DNA from: CAWHQZ01 sp963831645
GTDB lineage: Bacteria > Pseudomonadota > Alphaproteobacteria > Rhizobiales > Aestuariivirgaceae
Length of the DNA: 64,000 nt
Assembly (NCBI GenBank): GCA_963831645.1
Contig: CAWHQZ010000009.1
Location: forward strand, 186,001 to 250,000
Direction: 5' to 3'
Part shown: piece by piece, positions 44,693 to 53,658 of the stretch
Layout: the number at the start of each line of letters is the position of its first letter
How positions within the stretch are numbered: position 1 is the stretch's first letter
The notes under the pieces: generated by a model
What the model was told of the DNA's origin: nothing
The model's database searches: none
What the model saw: the letters and a program-made list of their open reading frames with translations, nothing else
Translations under genes and position numbers: made by a program

Positions 44693-45398
44693 TCAATGAC
44701 ACGAAACAATACGCAGAAACTCAACTGCGCTGAAAAACTGGCGCCGATATGCCTCGCGCCGCTCACCAGCCTCGCGGTCTTGGCCCCAGTGCTCGATCTG
44801 CCAGTCCTCGTCCACATGTGCGGCTACCCACGCCGCAGCCGCGTCAAGTTTGCCTTCCGCGACGGCAAGCGCGATCAGCGCTGATCCCGCTTGCAAGGTC
44901 AGATCGCGGATTGCGGAGAGTTGCATCGCAGACCTGGTCTGCAGATAGGCAGTTGCCGCCTGCAGGGGCTTGCCAGGCTGCTGCCGGTGAGTGATCCCTT
45001 TGAGGACGATGAATTCGACGCCTAAGGTATCATGCACCGCGTCGAGAACGGGATTCCAGTGCCTAGCCTGACGCTCGACGAGAGCGGCCGGTTCGCTCGC
45101 CCGGTAACAAACCAGGTCACTTCCGGCATACTGCACAATCTCCCTTACCGTCTGTTCTCTTGCGGCGGCGACATGGTCGATAGCGATAAAGGCAAGCGAA
45201 GTGAACTTCATCGTCGACAGATTGATGCGAGAATTCCTGCGCCTGCCATTCCTCTGCGACAGCTTCGGCGAGCGATCGGCTTTCGAGAGCGAGTAGGTGC
45301 TTATGGGGTGTCCTGACGGCTCCGCCGTCGAGGGCAATGCCGAAAGGCCCACTGCCGGTAACCGTCGCCAGCTTATAAAAGCGCTTCCGGGCTCTCAC
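44693..45398 (-). pseudogene. ATP12-type F1-ATPase assembly chaperone, one frameshift
   Basis: The N-terminal part (MRARKRFYKLATV, GGAVRTPHKHLLALESRSLAEAVAEEW) and the rest (INLSTMKFTSLAFIAIDHVAAAREQTVREIVQYAGSDLVCYRA to the stop) are in neighbouring frames, joined near 45231-45237 by dropping one base (about the T of GAATTCT). Joined length is about 235 residues, typical of the ATP12 family, which in alphaproteobacteria and mitochondria chaperones the F1 alpha subunit. Its start overlaps the rluC stop (ATGA), and pccB begins 33 bases after its stop. The intact motifs favour a sequence error over true loss. Confidence 0.8.
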
Positions 45399-46417
45399 AT
45401 GTCATGCTCCTCGCCGTAGCGGTTGGGATCAAATCCGAAGAATTCGAGGCTCTGGCGCATATATTCCGGCAGGGGGGCGGTTACGTCTACAATGGCTCCG
45501 CGAGGATGGGGAAACGCTATGCGCCGGGCGTGAAGGTGCAGTTTCCTGGCGATCGCGTCGGGAAGCTTGTCGAGCCCCCCGTATTTGGCATCGCCCAGAA
45601 TCGGATGGCCGATAATTGCCATATGGGCGCGCAACTGGTGCTGTCGGCCGGTGAGCGGCTTGAGCGACAGCCAGGATGCCTCGGGGGGTGCCTTGTCGAT
45701 TACCGCGTAACTCGTCACCGCGTGCTGTGCCTGATCCTGCTCATTGACGCCAGCGGCTCGCACCCGGTCGCCTTCGCCGGTCCATGCCTTGATCAGGGCC
45801 AGATCGATCTTACCCTGCCGGGGTTTTGGCACGCCTTTGACCAGAGCCCAATAGATCTTGCGCACGTTGCGCGTTGCGAAAAGGCGACCGAGGATGGCGG
45901 CGACGGCGCGTCGTTTGGCAATCACCAGGACGCCCGAGGTATCGCGGTCGAGCCGATGTACGAGACGTGGTCGCTCCCCAAGTTCACCCTCCAGTCCCAG
46001 TAGAAGACCATCGACGTGACGATGCGTCTTGGTCCCGCCCTGAACGGCCAGTCCCTCAGGTTTGTTGAGCACAAACACATCGTCGTCTTCGTGCAGAACC
46101 ATAGACCGGAACAGGGACCGCTCGTGTTGGCTCAGCGGGGCAGCCAGATTGCCGGGGCCATCGGCGGCACGACGCTCGAGCGTCAGCGGTGGGATTCGCA
46201 CTTCCTGACCCCGCTCGAGACGGGCGTTGCTCTTGACCCTCTTTCCCGCTACCCGCACCTGCCCCGTGCGCAGGAGCTTGTTCAGATGGGAATGTGTAAC
46301 TTGCGGATAGTGGAGGCGGAACCAGCGATCGAACCGCATGCCGCTCTCGTGTTCGCTGACGATACGATGCCCGTTCGCCTTCACGCCAGTTGTGTCCTTA
46401 CGATCCAGCCGACCCAT
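45395..46417 (-). CDS. rluC: RluC/RluD family 23S rRNA pseudouridine synthase
   Basis: This 340-residue protein has an N-terminal S4 RNA-binding domain (MRFDRWFRLHYPQVTHSHLNKLLRTGQVRV) followed by the catalytic domain with HRLDRDTSGVLVIAK, the Asp being the nucleophile. LTGRQHQLRAHMAIIGHPILGDAKYGG completes the RluA-family signature. It converts specific uridines of 23S rRNA to pseudouridine. The C- vs D-type target cannot be decided by sequence here. It leads the rluC-ATP12-pccB run, with four-base and short spacings. Confidence 0.9.
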   Translation of the reverse strand: MGRLDRKDTTGVKANGHRIVSEHESGMRFDRWFRLHYPQVTHSHLNKLLRTGQVRVAGKRVKSNARLERGQEVRIPPLTLERRAADGPGNLAAPLSQHERSLFRSMVLHEDDDVFVLNKPEGLAVQGGTKTHRHVDGLLLGLEGELGERPRLVHRLDRDTSGVLVIAKRRAVAAILGRLFATRNVRKIYWALVKGVPKPRQGKIDLALIKAWTGEGDRVRAAGVNEQDQAQHAVTSYAVIDKAPPEASWLSLKPLTGRQHQLRAHMAIIGHPILGDAKYGGLDKLPDAIARKLHLHARRIAFPHPRGAIVDVTAPLPEYMRQSLEFFGFDPNRYGEEHDM

Positions 46418-46593
46418 GTCTCAGAAGGCGACCTTGTCCCCGCCCCCGGCGCGTTTGGCCCCTGAGAGTCGCTCATCCAGGGTCATGCGGTGACTTCCCC
46501 CGGTGGTCTCGCGGAGGGGCTATGTATCGAGCCTGTGATCGCGCAGGATATGATGACTTTGCTGGTCCGCCCATGGCTTGCTCCTAATGCAAG

Positions 46594-46623
46594 TTTCGCC
46601 AAAGTGGAATCACTTTGGCGAAA
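46594..46623. repeat. Perfect 13-bp inverted repeat upstream of DUF1176 gene
   Basis: TTTCGCCAAAGTG (46594-46606), spacer GAAT, CACTTTGGCGAAA (46611-46623). It lies 90 bases before the DUF1176 start and more than 170 bases from the rluC start, in the 295-base divergent gap between them. The arms are exact. It could be an operator for a dimeric regulator or a small repeat element; it is followed by AT-rich TATGTTCTATTAT. The rest of this gap shows no gene. Confidence 0.7.
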
Positions 46624-46712
46624 TATGTTCTATTATCGCCGCTTCAACGGCACGCAGACTCATGGCAAGGGCATTCCGACCGAGGATCTTATCGCGGCGC
46701 CAAGGCCGCTTC

Positions 46713-47720
46713 ATGGTCAGCGCCAACGGTCGGCGCGCTCTTTTGGTGTTGGCGGGCATTCTCGCATCGGCGCTTGCCGCACCTGCTCCATCTCTGGGTC
46801 TTGAACGGGGATTTGGGGCGTGGATCGCCGCTTGCGACAACACGCATCGCTGCAGCCTTATAGGGACCGAGGAGCGAGGCTACGTATTTCTGGTGCGCGA
46901 TCCCGGCAACCGACAGGTTCGTGTCCTTGCCGCAATGAGCGTCGATATTGCCGATGTCCAAGTACGCGACATCGATCTTTCGTTGTCTGCACAAGGACCA
47001 GGCCTGCTACTGTCATACGTGGACACCCAATCGAGCATGGTTCGCGCCGGCTCGGCCGAAGGGGCCACCTTCGCCTCCGCGCTCGCCGCCGCACAACCGG
47101 GTGCCAGGCTGGTACTTCGCAGCGGCAATGCCGGCGAAATCGACATCGCCGTGGCAGGCTTCGCTGACGCCTGGAACTGGATCGACCACCAGCAAAAAAC
47201 TGCGTCTCCGGCGCCGGTTCTTTCCGTAGCGAAAACGAAGCAGAATCCGCGCCCAAAGAAGGTGCCGGACGTCCTCGCCGAAAACTGGCGATCGATGTGC
47301 CGGGCAGACGGCGCCAAGAAAGGCGATTGGGGTCTGCTGCGGGTCTCCCAGGGCCTGACCGTGTGGCGGCTATCTTGCGGCACCAATAATCGTCTATTTC
47401 TCTATGACGAGCGGTCGCAAAAATCCCGACTGCTGCGTCTGCCCTTCCCAAAGCCGGCAGGAGAGATGCTCTCTCTCGAGCGCATCGACGCGATTGTCGC
47501 CCTGAGCCCGGAAGTCCTCGGGGTTACTGCCTACCACCTCACCAATTGCACGAACCGCCACGGTCAGTTCGGCTTCATTGGCCGCTGGAGGTGGACAGGC
47601 GGCGAATTCGAACTCGAGAGTTTCCACCGTTTTGGCGACGAAGAGATCGCCGGTTACGACGGCGGAGGATGCGTGCCGCATGAGGACTGGCCGAGTGTCT
47701 ATCGCGCCGCCGCCCCCTGA
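46713..47720 (+). CDS. Secreted DUF1176 protein
   Basis: This 335-residue protein has a signal peptide (RRALLVLAGILASALAAPAPSLG) and matches DUF1176, a periplasmic family common in alphaproteobacteria with no known function. ERGFGAWIAACDNTHRCSLIG opens the mature domain with a Cys pair; a second Cys-containing repeat (WRSMCRADG, LTNCTNRHGQFGF, GGCVPHEDWPSVY) closes it, suggesting disulfides. The start at 46713 puts the signal peptide close to the N-terminus; an in-frame ATG at 46662 would add a basic leader. A 13-bp palindrome lies upstream. It converges on rarA. Confidence 0.82.
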   Translation: MVSANGRRALLVLAGILASALAAPAPSLGLERGFGAWIAACDNTHRCSLIGTEERGYVFLVRDPGNRQVRVLAAMSVDIADVQVRDIDLSLSAQGPGLLLSYVDTQSSMVRAGSAEGATFASALAAAQPGARLVLRSGNAGEIDIAVAGFADAWNWIDHQQKTASPAPVLSVAKTKQNPRPKKVPDVLAENWRSMCRADGAKKGDWGLLRVSQGLTVWRLSCGTNNRLFLYDERSQKSRLLRLPFPKPAGEMLSLERIDAIVALSPEVLGVTAYHLTNCTNRHGQFGFIGRWRWTGGEFELESFHRFGDEEIAGYDGGGCVPHEDWPSVYRAAAP

Positions 47721-47726
47721 TGCCGT

Positions 47727-49052
47727 TCAGCCGCGTTCCTGGCGCTTGCTGGCCCACGACTGGAGCCGCTTCCTGATCTCGATCTCGAAGCCGCGCTCCG
47801 GCGGGTCGTAGAACTGCTCCCGCACCATGCCTTCCGGAAAATAGCTCTGGCCCGAGAAAGCGTCCGGCTCGTCGTGGTCATAACGGTAGCCGGCGCCGTA
47901 TTCCTGGCTTTTCATGAACCGTGTCGGCGCATTGAGAATGATCTTGGGAGGCATGAGAGAGCCCCCCTTCCGCGCCTTCTCGGATGCCCGCCCGAACGCC
48001 AGATAAGCGGCGTTCGACTTCGGTGCTGTGGCCAGATAGATGGTAGCCTGCGCGAGCGCGAGTTCCCCTTCCGGCGAGCCCAGGAAATCATAGGCATCCT
48101 TGGCCGCGAGGCACTGATGCAGAGCTTCGGGGTCGGCGAGGCCGATATCCTCTATCGCCATTCGTACCAGCCGGCGCGCAATGTACAGCGGGTTCTCCCC
48201 GGCCACCAGCATGCGCGCCAGGTAGTAAAGCGCTGCGTCGGCATCCGATCCGCGTACCGATTTATGCAGGGCCGAGATCAAGTTGTAGTGGCCATCGGCC
48301 GCCTTATCGTACAGCGGCACCCGTTGCTGCGCTATTTTTGCAAGCGCGGCGGGGTCGATGAGGCCGTGTTCTCCGGCGGCATCGGAGAAGATCTCTTCCA
48401 CCAGATTGAGCAGGTAGCGGCCGTCACCATCCGCCAGCGCGAGCAAATGCTCGCGCGCCGGGGCCGTCAAAGGTAGCGGCCGTCCCTGGAAGCCCTCGGC
48501 GCGAGCGATGATTTCGGAGAGAGCCTCGAAATCGAGCCGCTTCAAGGTCAGCACCTGCAGGCGCGAAAGCAGTGCGGCGTTGAGCTCGAAAGAGGGATTT
48601 TCAGTAGTAGCGCCAACCAGCGTGATGGTCCCGCTCTCCACGTACGGCAAAAAGCTGTCGAGCTGCGCCTTGTTGAAGCGATGGATTTCGTCGACGAAGA
48701 GCAGGGTGCCGCGCCCCTGCTCGCGTCTTATGCGCGCCTGCTCGAACGCCCTTTTCAGATCGGCAACGCCCGAAAACACCGCCGACATTTGTTCGAAGGC
48801 CAGCCCAGTCTCACCGGCGAGAAGCCGCGCTATGGTAGTCTTTCCGGTTCCTGGTGGCCCCCAAAGGACAATCGAGCCGAGGCGCCCCGCCTTGAGCATT
48901 CGGCTGAGGGCGCCTTCGCTGCCCACCAGATGATCCTGTCCCACCACTTCAGCAAGCGAGGCTGGTCGCAGTCGGTCGGCGAGCGGCCGCGGCGCCTCGC
49001 TGCTTCGTCCTGAGGTCTCCAACAATCCTGGTATGCTTGGATTGCCGCCCAC
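47727..49052 (-). CDS. rarA: Replication-associated recombination protein RarA (MgsA)
   Basis: This 441-residue AAA+ ATPase has Walker A GPPGTGKTT and Walker B TLLFVDEIHRFNKAQ, with a clamp-loader-like lid and the C-terminal oligomerisation region (PPKIILNAPTRFMKS). RarA acts at stalled forks to unwind or remodel DNA ends. The start is GTG at 49052, six bases after the deg stop, so it is cotranscribed with the protease gene, a common arrangement in Hyphomicrobiales. Confidence 0.93.
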   Translation of the reverse strand: MGGNPSIPGLLETSGRSSEAPRPLADRLRPASLAEVVGQDHLVGSEGALSRMLKAGRLGSIVLWGPPGTGKTTIARLLAGETGLAFEQMSAVFSGVADLKRAFEQARIRREQGRGTLLFVDEIHRFNKAQLDSFLPYVESGTITLVGATTENPSFELNAALLSRLQVLTLKRLDFEALSEIIARAEGFQGRPLPLTAPAREHLLALADGDGRYLLNLVEEIFSDAAGEHGLIDPAALAKIAQQRVPLYDKAADGHYNLISALHKSVRGSDADAALYYLARMLVAGENPLYIARRLVRMAIEDIGLADPEALHQCLAAKDAYDFLGSPEGELALAQATIYLATAPKSNAAYLAFGRASEKARKGGSLMPPKIILNAPTRFMKSQEYGAGYRYDHDEPDAFSGQSYFPEGMVREQFYDPPERGFEIEIRKRLQSWASKRQERG

Positions 49053-49058
49053 AAACCC

Positions 49059-50468
49059 TCAGTTACCGAGTTGCATGCGGACGAGGCGGCCCTTGCGATT
49101 TACGGTGATGAGCCAGTAGTCCGCGCCGTCCGATAGCATCTTCGCGAGATCGCGCACGCTGTCTATTTCCTCGCCGTTAAGCTCCGCAATTACGTCGCCC
49201 GGCCGGAAGCCGAGCCGGCGGGCCGGCCCGTCCTCGAGCTTCGTGACAACAACGCCGGATAGTCCCCCCGCCAGTCCCAGCTCTTCGGTGACTGCCGGAG
49301 ACAGATTGGCAACGATCAGGCCGGCAAACGGGTTTCTGCCGTCGAGCCTGGTCTCCGAGCGCGGCGGCGTCTCCGGGGCCGCGATGAGTGTAAGTGAGGC
49401 GGCATGCTGCCGGCTATCTCGCAGATAGTTCACCGAGACCGTGCTTCCAACGGGCTTGGTGCCGATGCGGTAGACGAGCTCCTTTGCAGACGCCACTTCC
49501 CGGTCATCCACAGCAGTGATGATATCGCCGCGCTTGAGGCCCGCGTCGGCCAGCGGGCTGCGTGGCACTACTGCTGCGACCAGACTTCCCGTAACACGCT
49601 CAAGGCCGAGGGCCTCGGCGATGTCCGAAGTGACGTCCTGCAGCTCAGCACCGAGCCAGGGCCGGATGACCCTGCTTCCCGTGCGCGCCGATTGGACCAC
49701 GACATTGACCATGTTGGCCGGAATGGCAAAGCCGATGCCTATGCTGCCGCCGGTGCGAGAGTAGATCGCCGTGTTGATGCCGATCAGCCGCCCATTGATG
49801 TCGACCAGCGCACCGCCGGAGTTGCCCGGGTTGATGGCCGCATCGGTCTGAATGAAGAACTGATAGTCGCTGACCCCTACTTCCGTGCGGGCCAGCGCCG
49901 ACACGATGCCGCTGGTAACGGTCTGACCGACACCAAACGGATTGCCGATGGCCAGAACCAGATCGCCAACCTCGAGAGCGTCGGAGTCTCCGAGCTCGAG
50001 CGACGGCAGTGGAGCCGCACCGGCATCGATCTTCAGCACTGCGAGATCCGTGCGCTCGTCGCTCACCAGGATCCTGGCATCGAATTCACGCTTGTCGGGC
50101 AGCACCACCCGTATATCGCTTGCCCCACCGACCACGTGATTGTTGGTTACCACCAGTCCCCCGTCGTCAACGATGACCCCCGAGCCGAGCGAATTCTTGA
50201 AGCGGTCACGCCGCAAACCGAGTGCATCATCGCCAAAGAAGTGGCGAAAGATCGGGTCATCGGCAAACGAGGAGAAGCGGCGCGACTGAACTTTCGTGCG
50301 GGCGTAAACGTTGACCACGGCGGGGATGGTCTGCTTGACCAGCGGCGCAAAAGACAGCGCCATTTGCGAAAGGTTCTGCGGTACCTGGTTGGCGCCGTTC
50401 GCTTGCGCCGCCATGACGAGCAGCCCGAACGCGGCCCCAAGGGTGAGAACGATCTCTCGGATGCTCAT
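49059..50468 (-). CDS. degQ: Periplasmic Deg family serine protease
   Basis: This 469-residue protease has a signal peptide (IVLTLGAAFGLLVMAAQANG). The trypsin-like domain has NNHVV (His), DERTDLAVLK (Asp) and INPGNSGGALVD (Ser). Two PDZ domains follow: the first around GAELQDVTSDIAEALGLERVTG with the loop GLKRGDIITAVDDREV, the second near LVIVANLSPAVTEELGLAG and FRPGDVIAELNGEEID. It is an envelope quality-control protease. The ATG at 50468 is favoured over an upstream extension; rarA follows directly. Confidence 0.9.
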   Translation of the reverse strand: MSIREIVLTLGAAFGLLVMAAQANGANQVPQNLSQMALSFAPLVKQTIPAVVNVYARTKVQSRRFSSFADDPIFRHFFGDDALGLRRDRFKNSLGSGVIVDDGGLVVTNNHVVGGASDIRVVLPDKREFDARILVSDERTDLAVLKIDAGAAPLPSLELGDSDALEVGDLVLAIGNPFGVGQTVTSGIVSALARTEVGVSDYQFFIQTDAAINPGNSGGALVDINGRLIGINTAIYSRTGGSIGIGFAIPANMVNVVVQSARTGSRVIRPWLGAELQDVTSDIAEALGLERVTGSLVAAVVPRSPLADAGLKRGDIITAVDDREVASAKELVYRIGTKPVGSTVSVNYLRDSRQHAASLTLIAAPETPPRSETRLDGRNPFAGLIVANLSPAVTEELGLAGGLSGVVVTKLEDGPARRLGFRPGDVIAELNGEEIDSVRDLAKMLSDGADYWLITVNRKGRLVRMQLGN

Positions 50469-50496
50469 CGAATTTCTCCGCACGATGGTTGCAGCA

Positions 50497-50937
50497 TTAG
50501 CGCCGGTCGAGCTTGGTGGACAGAATGACCGCCAATTCGGTGCTGGTGACACCGGGAACCGAGCAGACGGCGTCCAGGACCCCGTCCATTTCCTGGGCCG
50601 AAGAAGTCCGCACCAATCCTATCAGGTCATATCTCCCGCTCACCGAATGAAGCGCCTCGACCTGGGGCAGATTTGTGAGTGCACGCGCCACTTCACCCGC
50701 CTGCCTCGGCTCGACCTCAATGGTCACAAAGGCGCGCATACTGTCGCGTGAGCTGTTTTCGGCCAAGCGCAGCTGGTAGCCGGCAATGATTCCGTGCTGC
50801 TCCAGGCGCCGCAAACGGTCCTGCACCGTAGTCCGTGACAGACCGAGTTTGCGCGCGAGGGCGGATACCGGGGCACGCGCGTTCGCCTGCAGCAGCGCAA
50901 TTAGCTCCTCGTCCTTGGCCGTCAAAGTGATCTTCAT
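50497..50937 (-). CDS. Lrp/AsnC family transcriptional regulator
   Basis: This 146-residue regulator has the N-terminal HTH (LTAKDEELIALLQANARAPVSALARKLGLSRTTVQDRLRRL) and the C-terminal RAM effector domain (AFVTIEVEPRQAGEVARALTN and VSGRYDLIGLVRT). The family senses amino acids and tunes metabolic genes. It is 28 bases upstream of the deg gene on the same strand and is the likely first gene of the lrp-deg-rarA run. No ligand can be assigned. Confidence 0.9.
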   Translation of the reverse strand: MKITLTAKDEELIALLQANARAPVSALARKLGLSRTTVQDRLRRLEQHGIIAGYQLRLAENSSRDSMRAFVTIEVEPRQAGEVARALTNLPQVEALHSVSGRYDLIGLVRTSSAQEMDGVLDAVCSVPGVTSTELAVILSTKLDRR

Positions 50938-51053
50938 TTCGTCAAAATACCGGAAACTTTGTCGTTTTGACGGCCCCGCATCCGGGCGGCCTCAAACCTC
51001 AGGCCTGCCTTACGAGATGTGCGCAAGAGGATTGCGCAAGTCCGGCGCACGCC

Positions 51054-51482
51054 TCAGGCGGCGGCGGCCGACTTTTCTTCCGTTGCTTTCTGAACCGGCC
51101 CCGAGTCCTTGCCCTTCGCATCCTGATCGCGGTCGACCAGCTCGATCACCGCCAGCGGCGCGTTGTCACCGTATCGAAATCCAGCCTTGAGCACCCTGGT
51201 GAACCCGCCTGCCCGGCTCCTGTAGCGATCGGCTATGACGGTGAAAAGCTTCTTGACCTGCTCTTCATCCCGGATTTGCGAGATTGCCTGCCGGCGGGCA
51301 TGCAGCCCGCCTCGTTTCGCAAGCGTTATCAGCCTTTCGATTACCGGCCGCAGATCTTTCGCTTTGGGCAGCGTGGTCATGATCTGTTCGTGCTTGATAA
51401 GCGCTGCCGCCATGTTGGCAAACATCGCCTTCCTGTGCGCAGCCGTACGATTGAGTCGGCGGCCTCGATTGCCGTGGCGCAT
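51054..51482 (-). CDS. rplQ: 50S ribosomal protein L17
   Basis: This 142-residue protein begins MRHGNRGRRLNRTAAHRKAMFANMAAALIKHEQI, the L17 signature, and lies just after rpoA as usual in the alpha operon. The Ala/Glu/Lys-rich C-terminal tail (KATEEKSAAAA) is longer than in E. coli, a common alphaproteobacterial trait. It is the last gene of the ribosomal cluster in this window; no clear terminator is visible after it. Confidence 0.96.
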   Translation of the reverse strand: MRHGNRGRRLNRTAAHRKAMFANMAAALIKHEQIMTTLPKAKDLRPVIERLITLAKRGGLHARRQAISQIRDEEQVKKLFTVIADRYRSRAGGFTRVLKAGFRYGDNAPLAVIELVDRDQDAKGKDSGPVQKATEEKSAAAA

Positions 51483-51505
51483 GTGACTTTCCTTGCTCTC
51501 CGCGA

Positions 51506-52534
51506 TCAGAAGCTCGTTTCGAATTTCTTGGCGAGCTCGTCGATGTTCTCAGGCGGCCAGTTCTGTACCTCCATACCGAGGTGCAGTCCCATCTGCGCCA
51601 GTACTTCCTTGATCTCATTCAGCGACTTGCGGCCGAAGTTCGGTGTCCGAAGCATCTCCGCTTCGGTTTTCTGAATGAGATCGCCGATATAGACGATGTT
51701 GTCGTTCTTCAGGCAGTTGGCCGAGCGCACCGAGAGTTCGAGCTCGTCGACTTTCTTGAGCAACGCCGCATTGAACTCCAGCTCCGGCTTGGTCTCCTCG
51801 ATGGTGATCTTGGAGGGCTCATCAAAATTGATGAACACCTGAAGCTGATCCTGAAGGATACGTGCGGCATAGGCGATCGCATCTTCCGGGCTCACGGAGC
51901 CGTCGGTTTCCAGCGTGAGAGTGAGCTTGTCGTAGTCCAGGATTTGCCCTTCACGCGTATTTTCCACCTTGTAGGACACCCGCTTGACCGGGCTGAACAG
52001 ACTGTCGACCGGGATCAGCCCTATTGGTGCGTCCTCCGGCCTGTTGCGCTCGGCCGGCACATAGCCCTTGCCAGTGTTGACCGTAAACTCGATACGGATC
52101 TCCGCTCCCTGATCAAGGGTGCAGATGACGTGCGCCGGGTTCAGAATTTCAATGTCTCCGGTCAGCTGAATGTCTGCCGCCGTCACTACGCCCGGACCCT
52201 GCTTTTTCAGCACGAGCCGCTTAGGGCCTTCGCCGCCCATCTTGAAAGCAATATCCTTGATGTTCAGCACGATGTCAGTGACGTCCTCGCGCACACCAGC
52301 GATCGAGGAAAACTCGTGCAGCACGCCATCGATCTGCACCGACGACACCGCCGCACCCTGCAGGGACGAAAGCAGCACCCGCCGCAGCGAATTCCCCAGC
52401 GTCATTCCGAAACCACGCTCCAGCGGCTCGGCGACGACAGTCGCGGCCTGCCGACGAGCGCGCGTGGAAGACACCTCGAGCTTGGTCGGCCGAATGAGTT
52501 CCTGCCAGTTCTTCTGGTTCACGTGCATTGTCAT
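51506..52534 (-). CDS. rpoA: DNA-directed RNA polymerase subunit alpha
   Basis: This 342-residue alpha subunit shows the N-terminal dimerisation domain (RGFGMTLGNSLRRVLLSSLQGAAV) and the C-terminal DNA- and activator-binding domain (ELSVRSANCLKNDNIVYIGDLIQKTEAEML). Its place between rpsK and rplQ is the conserved alpha operon order. An ATG at 52528 is an alternative start two codons in. Confidence 0.97.
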   Translation of the reverse strand: MTMHVNQKNWQELIRPTKLEVSSTRARRQAATVVAEPLERGFGMTLGNSLRRVLLSSLQGAAVSSVQIDGVLHEFSSIAGVREDVTDIVLNIKDIAFKMGGEGPKRLVLKKQGPGVVTAADIQLTGDIEILNPAHVICTLDQGAEIRIEFTVNTGKGYVPAERNRPEDAPIGLIPVDSLFSPVKRVSYKVENTREGQILDYDKLTLTLETDGSVSPEDAIAYAARILQDQLQVFINFDEPSKITIEETKPELEFNAALLKKVDELELSVRSANCLKNDNIVYIGDLIQKTEAEMLRTPNFGRKSLNEIKEVLAQMGLHLGMEVQNWPPENIDELAKKFETSF

Positions 52535-52631
52535 TGTTCCGATGATTACCGCCGCTGTTGTTGGGTTGCTGGCAACCCCGTTGTTGTCTCAACGCGCCGC
52601 TGTCGGGCGCGCCCCGTCTTCAATGGCAAGC

Positions 52632-53057
52632 TCAGACCCGGCGCCGCTTGGGCGGCCGACAGCCATTGTGCGGAATGGGGGTCACATCGCGAATGCTCGT
52701 AACCTGCAGACCGCACGCCTGCAGCGCTCTAAGCGCCGATTCCCGACCGGCTCCAGGTCCGCTTACCTCGACCTCCACCGATTTCATCCCGTGTTCGATT
52801 GCCGACCTGCCCGCCTGGTCGGCAGCAACCTGCGCGGCATAGGGTGTGGACTTGCGCGACCCCTTGAAGCCGAGCTTTCCTGCCGAAGCCCAGGCGATCG
52901 TGTTGCCCTGAACGTCGGTTATGGTGATCATGGTGTTGTTGAACGACGCCATGATATGGACGACGCCGGCGGTGATGTTCTTGCGCTCCTTGCGGCGCAC
53001 CCGGCCGGTTGCCGCCGGACTCGATTGCGCAGATGTAGCTTCTGGTTCTTTTGCCAT
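52632..53057 (-). CDS. rpsK: 30S ribosomal protein S11
   Basis: This 141-residue protein matches S11: ITAGVVHIMASFNNTMITITD, GFKGSRKSTPYAAQVAADQAGR and the C-terminal PIPHNGCRPPKRRRV. A short Thr/Ser/Ala-rich N-terminal extension (EPEATSAQSSPAATG) precedes the basic RVRRKERKN. S11 forms the 30S platform near the decoding region. It is in the alpha operon between rpsM and rpoA. Confidence 0.96.
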   Translation of the reverse strand: MAKEPEATSAQSSPAATGRVRRKERKNITAGVVHIMASFNNTMITITDVQGNTIAWASAGKLGFKGSRKSTPYAAQVAADQAGRSAIEHGMKSVEVEVSGPGAGRESALRALQACGLQVTSIRDVTPIPHNGCRPPKRRRV

Positions 53058-53078
53058 TCCTGTCTGTACCTTACCTGC

Positions 53079-53447
53079 TTACTTCTTTTTGCCGGCAATC
53101 GCCTTGGCGGGCCCTTTGCGGGTACGTGCATTGGTGTGGGTGCGCTGGCCGCGGACCGGCAGGCCCTTGCGGTGGCGCAGTCCGCGGTACGTGCTCAGGT
53201 CGATCAACCGCTTGATGTTGACAGCGACTTCGCGGCGCAGGTCGCCTTCAACGACATGGTCACGGTCGATGACCTCTCGAATTTGAAGCACTTCGGAATC
53301 GGTGAGCTGGTTGACGCGTTTGCTTTCGGCGATACCGATCTTTTTGCACACCTCCTTGGCGTTCTCCGGTCCGATGCCATAAATGTAACGCAAGGCAATT
53401 ACGACGCGCTTGTTTGTGGGGATATTGACGCCTGCTATTCGGGCCAC
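53079..53447 (-). CDS. rpsM: 30S ribosomal protein S13
   Basis: This 122-residue protein starts ARIAGVNIPTNKRVVIALRYIYGIG and ends TRKGPAKAIAGKKK, matching S13 of the 30S head. The start is GTG. It opens the alpha operon; a 211-base gap separates it from adk, and a hairpin sits there that may mark its promoter or a regulatory site. Confidence 0.96.
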   Translation of the reverse strand: MARIAGVNIPTNKRVVIALRYIYGIGPENAKEVCKKIGIAESKRVNQLTDSEVLQIREVIDRDHVVEGDLRREVAVNIKRLIDLSTYRGLRHRKGLPVRGQRTHTNARTRKGPAKAIAGKKK

Positions 53448-53532
53448 GCCTCAGTCTCCTTGATTTTTCCCGGGCTTGGCTTCTCCCAGGTGGCCTGCTG
53501 CTGGGGCCAGAAACGACATAGGGCGCGCCTCG

Positions 53533-53550
53533 GGAGGGTATAGACCCTCC
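53533..53550 (-). promoter_or_regulatory. Hairpin in the adk-rpsM gap
   Basis: GGAGGGT (53533-53539), ATAG, ACCCTCC (53544-53550): a perfect 7-bp stem in the 211-base interval between adk and rpsM, about 85 bases before the rpsM GTG on the transcribed strand. It could be a leader structure for ribosomal-protein feedback on the alpha operon or a weak stop after adk. The remaining interval encodes no convincing gene. Confidence 0.35.
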
Positions 53551-53658
53551 GTGAAGCGAGCCTTAGAAAACGACAGAATGAGGGCGTTGTAAGGCGGATT
53601 CTCACTCGCGTCAACGGGGGGATCGCGCCGGTCACGCGCCTGTCGCCACGGCACGCTT

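Noticed and set aside
53451..53654. 67-codon minus-strand frame between adk and rpsM
   Set aside because: Proline/arginine-rich, no ribosome site and no family; most likely non-coding leader.
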